Shown: piece by piece, positions 1 through 4,873 of the stretch
How the letters are laid out: every line of letters begins with the position of its first letter
Position numbering within the stretch: position 1 is the first letter of the stretch
NCBI GenBank assembly: GCA_964372375.1
Contig: CAYJQF010000029.1
Location: 1 to 5,221, forward strand
Length of the DNA stretch: 5,221 nucleotides
From: SICV01 sp964372375
GTDB taxonomy: Archaea > Nanobdellota > Nanobdellia > Pacearchaeales > GW2011-AR1
Direction: 5' to 3'
Program-made: the position numbers and the translations under genes
The notes under the pieces: generated by a model
Database searches by the model: none
The model's input: the letters and a program-made list of their open reading frames with translations, nothing else
Told to the model about the DNA's origin: nothing

Positions 1-19
1 CTGTTTCTATTTCTACCAT
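1..19 (-). CDS. 5' end of a gene running off the left edge
   Basis: Only six codons (MVEIET) and one further base lie inside the window, so no function can be given. The start is called because a strong TATA box (TTTATATA, 41-48) is centred 25.5 bp before this ATG, the same spacing as in front of other genes here, which fits a leaderless mRNA. A second ATG at 27-29 in another frame would read MTYHGRNR and lies upstream of the expected transcription start, so it is less likely. The gene follows the rhomboid gene on the same strand but has its own promoter. Confidence 0.55.
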
Positions 20-40
20 GGTAAGTCATACCTTACTTAA

Positions 41-55
41 TATATAAATCTTTCT
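41..55 (-). promoter_or_regulatory. BRE/TATA promoter of the left-edge gene
   Basis: Reading the minus strand, AGAAAGATTTATATA combines a purine-rich BRE-like element with a TATA box (TTTATATA, 48 down to 41). It matches the promoter at 2013-2027 at 14 of 15 positions. The predicted transcription start, about 25 bp downstream, falls on the A of the ATG at 19. Confidence 0.7.
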
Positions 56-64
56 GCTTATACT

Positions 65-682
65 TTACAAATACTCATCTTCCCATTTTCTCACGGCATG
101 CTCATCAAATACGATTCGTGTTCTCTTAGGTTCATACTGTCTTTCTTTATATAATGCTCCAAAAAGCAAGCCAACAGCAATGCCAGCTAAATGCGCAACA
201 TTGCCGGTATTCCCAAGCGGAGTGCCACTTACATACGCGGCGGCACCAAGCAAGTCTCCTCCAACCCATAAGATGCCCGCAACAAAAATCGGCATCGGCA
301 TGCCAAATGCAAACACCGTTAAGCCGGGGCGAATCATAATCAATGCTCCAATAACGCCGAAAATAGCTCCTGATGCCCCTAAGGAACTAGGATAAAAGAA
401 CTCAGCAATAATATTAGCAACAATGCCGGTAGCAAGAAAAACGAGAAGAAATCGTCTGCTGCCAATGATCTGTTCAAGCATGCTGCCGAACAAAGCCAAG
501 GCAAACATATTATACAAAAGGTGGCTTACACTGCCATGCAGGAAAATGGAAGATACAAAACGCCATACTTCTATACTTTTGCTCTGATCAAGAATCAACG
601 CATCGGTAAAACCGGGAATCGCTAATTGTAAGACAAATATAACGACACAAATACCGACCAGCCAAAAAGCATAGTGCTTCAT
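65..682 (-). CDS. Rhomboid-family intramembrane serine protease
   Basis: Multi-pass membrane protease of the rhomboid family (MEROPS S54), which cuts transmembrane segments of other membrane proteins within the bilayer. At 205 residues it is close to the minimal six-helix core. The diagnostic residues are all present: W40-R41 of the loop 1 WR motif, H54 and N58 in HLLYN of helix 2 (oxyanion side), the catalytic serine S104 in GASGAIFG of helix 4, and the catalytic histidine H164 in NVAHLAG of helix 6. Helices fall roughly at 5-23, 52-70, 77-97, 102-118, 122-148 and 160-178. A charged tail (179-205) follows, with no extra domain. The enzyme should be active. The start at 682 is supported by a TATA-like element at 704-711. 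The natural substrate is unknown. The single-pass protein encoded just upstream (729-956) is a neighbour, not a proven substrate. Confidence 0.95.
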   Translation of the reverse strand: MKHYAFWLVGICVVIFVLQLAIPGFTDALILDQSKSIEVWRFVSSIFLHGSVSHLLYNMFALALFGSMLEQIIGSRRFLLVFLATGIVANIIAEFFYPSSLGASGAIFGVIGALIMIRPGLTVFAFGMPMPIFVAGILWVGGDLLGAAAYVSGTPLGNTGNVAHLAGIAVGLLFGALYKERQYEPKRTRIVFDEHAVRKWEDEYL

Positions 683-702
683 GCTGCTACAAAGAGAGAT
701 AC

Positions 703-711
703 ATTAAAAAA
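703..711 (-). promoter_or_regulatory. TATA-like element of the rhomboid gene
   Basis: The minus strand reads TTTTTTAAT. Taking TTTTTTAA (711 down to 704) as the box, its centre is 25.5 bp before the rhomboid ATG at 682, predicting a leaderless transcript. It is less canonical than the other TATA boxes here. The six-T run lies 18-24 bases past the stop of the upstream gene, so it may also end that gene's transcript, since archaeal RNA polymerase stops at oligo-T. Confidence 0.5.
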
Positions 712-728
712 CTATCCTTGTGCTCATA

Positions 729-956
729 TTAAGGAATACAGTAAAAGGAGCACTGATTACTGGTTTCATTAAAATACTTCCATGCTCCTTTGCATTCTAC
801 TACCACATCAAGATGCTGGCGTTCCTTACAGCATACTTCCCGCTGATCTCCTAAGCGCTTTTCACACAGAATGCTCTTCTGATGAGTCATACCATACCCT
901 ATGCCAGCAAGCACGATAAGCACAACAAATACACTGAGTACTGCTTTACTATTCAT
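729..956 (-). CDS. Small single-pass secreted/membrane protein with six cysteines
   Basis: No family recognised. The 75-residue product has a short N-terminus with one lysine (K4), a hydrophobic segment at about 5-22, and a polar remainder with six cysteines: C31, C42, C43, C55, C69 and C73. The segment could be an uncleaved anchor or a signal peptide; the charge distribution puts the cysteine part outside the cell. Six cysteines in about 45 residues suggest a fold held by three disulfides. There is an N-glycosylation sequon at N63-E-T and a C-K-G-x-W stretch before the last cysteine pair. The ATG at 956 is chosen because a good TATA box (TTTAAATA, 979-986) lies 26.5 bp before it. The gene sits upstream of and in line with rhomboid, 46 bp apart, each with its own promoter element. 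It is short, but promoter, signal segment and cysteine pattern agree that it is real. Confidence 0.75.
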   Translation of the reverse strand: MNSKAVLSVFVVLIVLAGIGYGMTHQKSILCEKRLGDQREVCCKERQHLDVVVECKGAWKYFNETSNQCSFYCIP

Positions 957-978
957 AGCTATGTATACAAACAGCTAC

Positions 979-989
979 TATTTAAATCT
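979..989 (-). promoter_or_regulatory. TATA promoter of the six-cysteine protein gene
   Basis: The minus strand reads AGATTTAAATA (989 down to 979), identical over 11 bases to the promoter core of the plus-strand gene at 2049. The TATA centre is 26.5 bp before the ATG at 956, predicting a leaderless mRNA. Confidence 0.75.
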
Positions 990-1009
990 GAGAGTATCAA
1001 AAGGAATCC

Positions 1010-1018
1010 TTTTATACT
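1010..1018 (+). promoter_or_regulatory. TATA box of the tRNA-His gene
   Basis: TTTTATACT lies between the divergent promoter of the six-cysteine gene and the tRNA, with AAAAGGAA just upstream as a possible BRE. The octamer TTTATACT (1011-1018) is centred 25.5 bp before base 1040, the G just before the first paired base of the tRNA. By the spacing seen at the protein genes, transcription should start on that G. Confidence 0.65.
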
Positions 1019-1040
1019 CTTCTTGCTCTCTGCGTATATG

Positions 1041-1110
1041 GCGATTGTGGTGTAACGGTAGCATGACAGCCTGTGGCGCTGTAGGCGAGGGTTCAACTCC
1101 CTCCTTTCGC
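1041..1110 (+). tRNA. tRNA-His (anticodon GTG)
   Basis: Cloverleaf read by eye, 70 bases. Acceptor GCGATTG / CTTTCGC; T8 G9; D stem GTGT / GCAT around a loop with G18-G19; anticodon stem ACAGC / GCTGT, fully paired, around loop CTGTGGC with anticodon GTG; four-base variable loop AGGC; T stem GAGGG / CCCTC, fully paired, around TTCAACT. Anticodon GTG decodes histidine codons. A G at 1040 is in place for G-1, the identity base of histidine tRNAs. No CCA is encoded, as is usual in archaea. Two oddities: positions 5-68 and 6-67 are both U-U mismatches, and base 73 would be T rather than the C usual in archaeal tRNA-His. The well-paired anticodon and T arms and the well-placed promoter argue for a working gene, but a decayed copy cannot be excluded. 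Confidence 0.88.
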
Positions 1111-1114
1111 TTTT
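1111..1114 (+). terminator. Possible T-run terminator after tRNA-His
   Basis: Four Ts directly follow the last paired base of the tRNA. Archaeal RNA polymerase can stop at short T runs, and the gene ahead (stop at 1153) is convergent. Four Ts is a weak signal, and the first T would also be the discriminator base. Confidence 0.3.
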
Positions 1115-1152
1115 AAGAAGTGCAAGCTTACCTTAATTCTTTTGCTTTGCTT

Positions 1153-1917
1153 TTACGCAGGAATTTTAGGTGTTTGTTTCTCTAAGCGCTTCTGCAGGCG
1201 CTCAACTAATGTCTCTCCAAAATAGCGCCGCGCTTCCTCTCCTTGCACGGCATAAAAAAGCAACAAGCCGCGCACTGGTTTTTGAGTGCCGCGAACGACC
1301 ACATCAGCTTTCATTTTTTCTGCCTGCACAAGTATTTCTTCCAAGGATTTGTCAGCAGGAAGAAGTTTAACTGCTCCTTGAACAAATCGTTGTGCAGTTG
1401 TGCGGTGTACTTCAACAAGTGTTTCTTTAGGAAGTTCTTTCGTGAAGTACACTCGTTCAGTAGTTTTTCCATTGAAAAACCTGCGTTGAGTGCAATCATA
1501 CGTCGTTTTTTCATCAATACGGATACAAGAGCTGTCATACGTTGGAAGAGAAACAAGCGAAGGAGGTGTTGTTACAGAAACAGGAGCGGGAGAAACAGGT
1601 TGTGAAGCAGAACGTGAAGAAGTAGTTTTTTTTGTATGTTCGTTTACCGGAGCAGCATACTCCCAGGCACATTTCTGCAATTCTTTTTCTGAAATTTTGC
1701 ACCGAAGATACCAGCCGCCTTTCCACCCATAAAATGAGCCAGCATTATATCCCCACACTATGCCTTCCTTGACTGCTTTTGGATTAACGGCAAGCCGCAT
1801 CTTAGAAAGTGCGCTTAAGCTGGGAAGCATGACTTCTGTAGATGTTCCATCCTTTGAAACAAGATATAACACATTCATTCCAGGTACGTGCTTGGAAACA
1901 GGAGGTTCATAACCCAT
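1153..1917 (-). CDS. Unrecognised two-domain protein with a Ser/Thr/Pro linker
   Basis: No family recognised. The 254-residue product has an N-terminal domain (about 10-90) rich in aromatic residues and glycine, with VWGYNAG and YGWKGGWYLRC at 54-73 and cysteines at 73 and 83. A low-complexity Ser/Thr/Pro/Ala linker follows (about 95-126), then a second domain (about 127-245) with C131 and C142 near its start and a helical stretch leading to ADVVVRGT (204-211). No signal peptide or membrane segment is visible, so it is probably cytoplasmic, although the paired cysteines are also seen in exported proteins. The start is set at the ATG at 1917 (MGYEPP) rather than 1935 because the only good TATA-like box (TTTATTAA, 1939-1946) is 25.5 bp before 1917; a transcript starting there could not contain the 1935 ATG. 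The gene is convergent with tRNA-His and divergent from the 2049 gene. Confidence 0.75.
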   Translation of the reverse strand: MGYEPPVSKHVPGMNVLYLVSKDGTSTEVMLPSLSALSKMRLAVNPKAVKEGIVWGYNAGSFYGWKGGWYLRCKISEKELQKCAWEYAAPVNEHTKKTTSSRSASQPVSPAPVSVTTPPSLVSLPTYDSSCIRIDEKTTYDCTQRRFFNGKTTERVYFTKELPKETLVEVHRTTAQRFVQGAVKLLPADKSLEEILVQAEKMKADVVVRGTQKPVRGLLLFYAVQGEEARRYFGETLVERLQKRLEKQTPKIPA

Positions 1918-1938
1918 ATTTGTTTCTCTTTCCATGCA

Positions 1939-1946
1939 TTAATAAA
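1939..1946 (-). promoter_or_regulatory. TATA-like box that sets the start at 1917
   Basis: The minus strand reads TTTATTAA (1946 down to 1939), centred 25.5 bp before the ATG at 1917 and only 7.5 bp before the upstream in-frame ATG at 1935. Spacing at the other genes therefore favours 1917 as a leaderless start. The box matches the other promoters here only loosely. Confidence 0.55.
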
Positions 1947-2012
1947 CATTATGGCGAATGAGCAACAGAGTGTTAAATCAATTTATTATGTAACTATATC
2001 GTAGTAACAAAT

Positions 2013-2027
2013 AGAAAGATTTAAATA
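2013..2027 (+). promoter_or_regulatory. BRE/TATA promoter of the lipobox protein gene
   Basis: AGAAAGATTTAAATA joins a purine-rich BRE-like element to TTTAAATA (2020-2027). The TATA centre is 25.5 bp before the ATG at 2049, predicting a leaderless mRNA. It is almost identical to the promoter at 41-55 on the other strand. Confidence 0.75.
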
Positions 2028-2048
2028 CTATCTGCTTATAAAGAAACT

Positions 2049-2288
2049 ATGAAAGACGAAAGAGAAGACCATCGAAAACAAATCCCTTTAGTGGTACGAA
2101 TGCCCCCCTGGATTGCTCTGGCTGGTGTTACTGCTGCATATCTCACCGGTTGCGCGACTACTCTAAATAACGAAGAGCTGCTTACACATCAGAGGTATGA
2201 ACAAAGGAGACAAGCAGAATTTGAAAATAAAAATTGGTTATATAAAAAGCTCTGGGAACTGCCTTTGTACGAGTTCAAAAAGAAGTAA
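2049..2288 (+). CDS. Small predicted lipoprotein or single-pass membrane protein
   Basis: No family recognised. The 79-residue product has a charged N-terminus (1-17, six basic and six acidic side chains counting H8), a short hydrophobic stretch at about 20-34, and a polar, probably helical tail ending in three lysines. The stretch ends in L32-T33-G34-C35 followed by ATT, a good match to a lipobox, where the cysteine would be lipid-modified and become the mature N-terminus. The N-terminus before it is long for a lipoprotein signal; M18 would give a more typical signal of 17 residues, but the promoter spacing supports the ATG at 2049. Otherwise it could be a plain single-pass protein with the tail outside. 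It is divergent from the 1917 gene and ends 28 bp from the convergent stop of the large secreted protein. Confidence 0.7.
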   Translation: MKDEREDHRKQIPLVVRMPPWIALAGVTAAYLTGCATTLNNEELLTHQRYEQRRQAEFENKNWLYKKLWELPLYEFKKK

Positions 2289-2316
2289 TGACATTAGTAG
2301 CAGAGCTAATTATATT
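2289..2316. other. Short convergent intergenic region, possible terminator
   Basis: The 28 bases between two converging stop codons hold a weak inverted repeat, ATTAG (2292-2296) and CTAAT (2306-2310). On the plus strand a T-rich stretch follows (2310-2328), running into the end of the opposite gene. This could end transcription of the 2049 gene. No clear T run serves the minus-strand gene. Confidence 0.25.
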
Positions 2317-4341
2317 CTATTTCTTCTTGCCGAAGGGAATTCGTACCTTTAAGAAATACGTGCTTTGGGCAGTCTCTCTTCCTTGAGGATTAACTACTCT
2401 TTCTGAAGAGACGCTGATACGTACTCCTCTGCCCACATCTGTCCCCTTAGCTGCATTAACAAGCGTTCTTTCAACGGAATTGCCCAAAGACCCTTGAGGG
2501 AATAGGCTGTTCGGCTGAGAAGTAAACTGAACAGGCGGAATCTCTGTTTTAACGCCTCCCTGAGAACTACTCGTCTTCCCCAGAGAACCAGGAGAAGAAG
2601 CGGGAGAAGAAGCTCCTTGACTAAGAGCAGGAAGATTGAAATTCACCAGAGGAGTATTCATAAACTCCCGTAATCCTGCCTCACTACTTAAATCAGGTTT
2701 CTGAGGAGCCGGCTGGCTCGTTACCTGGCTTGCAGATTGGCTAGGTGACTCGCTACTCGCTGCCGCAGAAGAAGATTCTGATTGAGGAGGGATATCATAC
2801 GAATGCACCTCGGGCTGTGCAGGTACGGGAGTAACTGAAGGAAGTTCTGATGACGCTAGGGCGCGTTCTGCAATCTGTGATTGCTCCATTGCCGGATCCT
2901 TAAATGCTGCATTCTTAAAGAAGTCTTTGGTATCCTTGCTTGAATACCAGTGCGACTGCTCAGGAAATGTCTGCTTGCTCGTATCGCCATCTTGCGCCCA
3001 CACCACTTTCCCCTTATCATTCACCTCAGCATAATATTTATTTCCATTATACTCATAATACGGCCTGTTTTGGAGAGGATTTTCCTGGGCAGGTGATTCT
3101 GCACACCCTGCCCCTCCGCAATTCCCTTCATTACCCGCCACAGCGCTTGGTTCACTACCAGTATTCGAAGGAGTGTGTCCTCCTTCCTCTCTGCTATAAT
3201 AAGGATCTCCATCTTTCGTCGTCGTCTTACGTACCACCGCACCATCCTGATCATACGTAATATGATCAACATAATCAGGGTCATTCGGCCGGTCCTTATT
3301 CTTAGGATAGTGAATATGCTCTTCCTTAGAGCCATCCGGATACTCAATCTCTTCTTTTTTCGTATCTCTGCCGAATGCATCCTCACCAAGAGTCGTTGTT
3401 GAAATCGTACCATCATCATACGTTATAGTTATTTTCCCATACGGTTTACCATTCGCATCAGTACCCTGTTCAACCTGTATATCAGAAGGCTTGCCAGGAT
3501 CGGCAGAAGTATCATCAGGGGCAGTATCTGAAAAAGTGCAGGCAGGATCATCTAAACAGGTAGCTATTTCATCAAGAGCAGAATCTGGTGTGGTCGCTGA
3601 TGTAGTGTCTTCGATAATAGCATTGACAAGATCATTGTATGAAGAAGGCTCATTCTGTTGGTTGGGAGAAACTTCCTCATCATCATACACACCATTCCCA
3701 TCAACATCGGGATCCTGTTGGTTGGGTACTCCATCTCCATCAATATCTTCCGTGGAAATACGTTCATCACTGGTATCCTGTTCACCAGTAGTTCCCTGTG
3801 CTTCTTCACTATCAGGAATACCATTGTTATTTCTATCAAAGCAGGCGGGATCGTTGGGGTCGTACCCTCCTTGCGCATCGCACGCTCCTTCTTGCACTTG
3901 CTTACCAGTGATGCCCACCAGCTTTCCAAGAGGAGCAACAAAAGCAGCCGATCTCGCCAGAGGAATTTTTTTAGTGGGTTGTTCTATATGATACGGGTAA
4001 AATGCTCGGGCAGCAAACAAACCAGCAGTGCGAACATGCTTCAACGTAAGAGGGAGTTCCAAAGAAATCAGAGAACAATCTGCGCCCTCCTCGTCTCCTT
4101 CTTGTTTGAGTGAACATGCTAGGTTTCCCTGCTTATCAATTCGATCAAGCAAAGAAAGATACTCCTTTGAGTCAAGAGCATGTTTCTTATAGCCTTTCGT
4201 AAAATAGGTGATATCAGATTTTGTTATTGTACCAGAGCCATCCTGATCAAAACTCAGTCCGATGCCCTTCGCTTCATACGCACTTCCTACCGGTGCGAGC
4301 AAAAGGAAGGTACTAACTAAGAATAGAGAAAAGAACTTCAT
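2317..4341 (-). CDS. Large secreted protein with EF-hand, TSP3-like and YD-like repeats
   Basis: Predicted cell-surface or secreted protein of 674 residues. A signal peptide occupies about 1-21 (hydrophobic core FFSLFLVSTFLLL, likely cut after A21). An EF-hand-like loop follows at 32-43 (DQDGSGTITKSD, with D at position 12 instead of the usual E). Acidic repeats like thrombospondin type 3 occur at 169-180 (DRNNNGIPDSEE) and 199-223 (core DIDGDGVPN, then DVDGNGVYDDEE), expected to bind calcium. Region 299-450 holds hairpin-like repeats of form I-x-Y-x-DG (ITITYDDG, EIEYPDG, HITYDQDG) resembling YD repeats. A Ser/Pro/Ala/Gln-rich stretch covers about 495-600. The last 50 residues look like a folded end domain (ending in FGKKK). 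Eight cysteines lie at 76, 89, 154, 167, 262, 268, 408 and 413, spaced as four disulfide pairs. There is no C-terminal membrane anchor. The start at 4341 is chosen over 4347 because GAGGT sits 6 bases before it and it overlaps the upstream stop as ATGA. Confidence 0.85.
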   Translation of the reverse strand: MKFFSLFLVSTFLLLAPVGSAYEAKGIGLSFDQDGSGTITKSDITYFTKGYKKHALDSKEYLSLLDRIDKQGNLACSLKQEGDEEGADCSLISLELPLTLKHVRTAGLFAARAFYPYHIEQPTKKIPLARSAAFVAPLGKLVGITGKQVQEGACDAQGGYDPNDPACFDRNNNGIPDSEEAQGTTGEQDTSDERISTEDIDGDGVPNQQDPDVDGNGVYDDEEVSPNQQNEPSSYNDLVNAIIEDTTSATTPDSALDEIATCLDDPACTFSDTAPDDTSADPGKPSDIQVEQGTDANGKPYGKITITYDDGTISTTTLGEDAFGRDTKKEEIEYPDGSKEEHIHYPKNKDRPNDPDYVDHITYDQDGAVVRKTTTKDGDPYYSREEGGHTPSNTGSEPSAVAGNEGNCGGAGCAESPAQENPLQNRPYYEYNGNKYYAEVNDKGKVVWAQDGDTSKQTFPEQSHWYSSKDTKDFFKNAAFKDPAMEQSQIAERALASSELPSVTPVPAQPEVHSYDIPPQSESSSAAASSESPSQSASQVTSQPAPQKPDLSSEAGLREFMNTPLVNFNLPALSQGASSPASSPGSLGKTSSSQGGVKTEIPPVQFTSQPNSLFPQGSLGNSVERTLVNAAKGTDVGRGVRISVSSERVVNPQGRETAQSTYFLKVRIPFGKKK

Positions 4342-4817
4342 ACGCATACCTCTTTACCAAGAGTAAGCGAGCGACGCGTATAGCCCGCAGTAAGATTCCC
4401 TGCGTTGCGCGCTGTCACGAAAAAGCCTTCTCTGCTTTCTCCCTCGCGCACTACATAGCTGAGAGTAGTGTCTTTGAGAGGAAGTGCCCCCTGCCAGAAC
4501 AGCCACGTAATCTTGTGGTCCTTACTGTTAATGAAAAGAGGCTCCTGAGAAAACGAGACAATCGTTGCGTTAGAAGAGAAAAAATCGCCAACTAATACTG
4601 ACTGAGGTGGAGAGAGGGGATTAATAATAACATGCAACGAAACAAGCTGCTGCTCTTTGTCAAGGTCCTGTGCCTGCTTTGTAATGCAAACACTGGGCAG
4701 CTGTGCAGTGTATATAAGAAGACTACTAAGAGCCAGAATAACAAATCCTATAATAACAGCCTGGACAAGCGAGAAAGATCCTTGCCGTGATACTCTTTTG
4801 AGTGATGCTGCTTCCAT
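4338..4817 (-). CDS. Membrane-anchored extracellular protein with pilin-like N-terminus
   Basis: No family recognised with confidence. The 159-residue product has a basic N-terminus (K7, R8, R11), one hydrophobic helix at about 16-38, and a beta-rich remainder predicted outside the cell, with sequons N83-A-T and N141-L-T and two cysteines (C44, C158) that could close the domain. The stretch RQG followed by SFSLVQ and the helix resembles archaeal class III (type IV pilin-like) signal peptides, where cleavage falls after G and the mature end reads roughly QxSxE. Here S and L fit, but the usual E is V and the base before G is Q. It may be a divergent pilin-like subunit or simply a type II membrane protein. 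An in-frame TAG 12 bases before the ATG rules out a longer start. It is the first gene of an operon; its stop overlaps the start of the secreted protein gene. Confidence 0.78.
   Translation of the reverse strand: MEAASLKRVSRQGSFSLVQAVIIGFVILALSSLLIYTAQLPSVCITKQAQDLDKEQQLVSLHVIINPLSPPQSVLVGDFFSSNATIVSFSQEPLFINSKDHKITWLFWQGALPLKDTTLSYVVREGESREGFFVTARNAGNLTAGYTRRSLTLGKEVCV
4348..4352 (-). promoter_or_regulatory. Ribosome binding site deciding the 4341 start
   Basis: The minus strand reads GAGGT, matching the anti-Shine-Dalgarno end of 16S rRNA. It ends 6 bases before the ATG at 4341 but touches the ATG at 4347, so 4341 is the better start. It is the only clear Shine-Dalgarno site I see, in keeping with an internal operon gene. 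Confidence 0.75.
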
Positions 4818-4849
4818 CTGAAAACACTATCCGTAAAGTGACTCGATGC

Positions 4850-4857
4850 TATATAAA
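4850..4857 (-). promoter_or_regulatory. TATA box of the pilin-like / secreted protein operon
   Basis: The minus strand reads TTTATATA (4857 down to 4850), a canonical archaeal TATA box just past the stop of the upstream gene. Its centre is 36.5 bp before the ATG at 4817, so the usual spacing predicts a transcription start near 4828 and a leader of about 11 bases without a Shine-Dalgarno site. This operon is the one case here that is not leaderless. Confidence 0.65.
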
Positions 4858-4873
4858 GATACTGCTACACTCC

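Noticed and set aside
1933..1935. ATG at 1935 as start of the 254-residue protein gene
   Set aside because: The TATA-like box is only 7.5 bp before it; the predicted transcript starts at about 1917, so this ATG would not be transcribed. It would add only six residues.
53..2040. Ten-base match TCTGCTTATA at 53-62 and 2031-2040
   Set aside because: The two copies sit on opposite sides of the TATA box relative to their genes (upstream in one, downstream in the other), so a shared regulatory site is unlikely; A/T-rich promoter DNA can give this by chance.
3021..3419. Open frame of 132 codons on the minus strand inside the large secreted protein gene
   Set aside because: It lies wholly within the 2317-4341 gene in another frame, has a runaway Met/Arg/Ile composition, and has no promoter or ribosome site. 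The same applies to the plus-strand open frames at 3491-3991 and 3658-4113, the minus-strand one at 3564-3941, and those at 1243-1605 and 1311-1556 within the 1153 gene.
3655..3726. Twelve-base direct repeat CTGTTGGTTGGG (3655-3666 and 3715-3726)
   Set aside because: Both copies encode PNQQ in the acidic calcium-type repeat region, 60 bases apart. The flanks do not match well enough for a recent duplication, so it is explained by the protein repeats.
4345..4347. ATG at 4347 as start of the large secreted protein
   Set aside because: GAGGT directly abuts this ATG, too close to work, while it is 6 bases from the ATG at 4341, which also forms the ATGA overlap.
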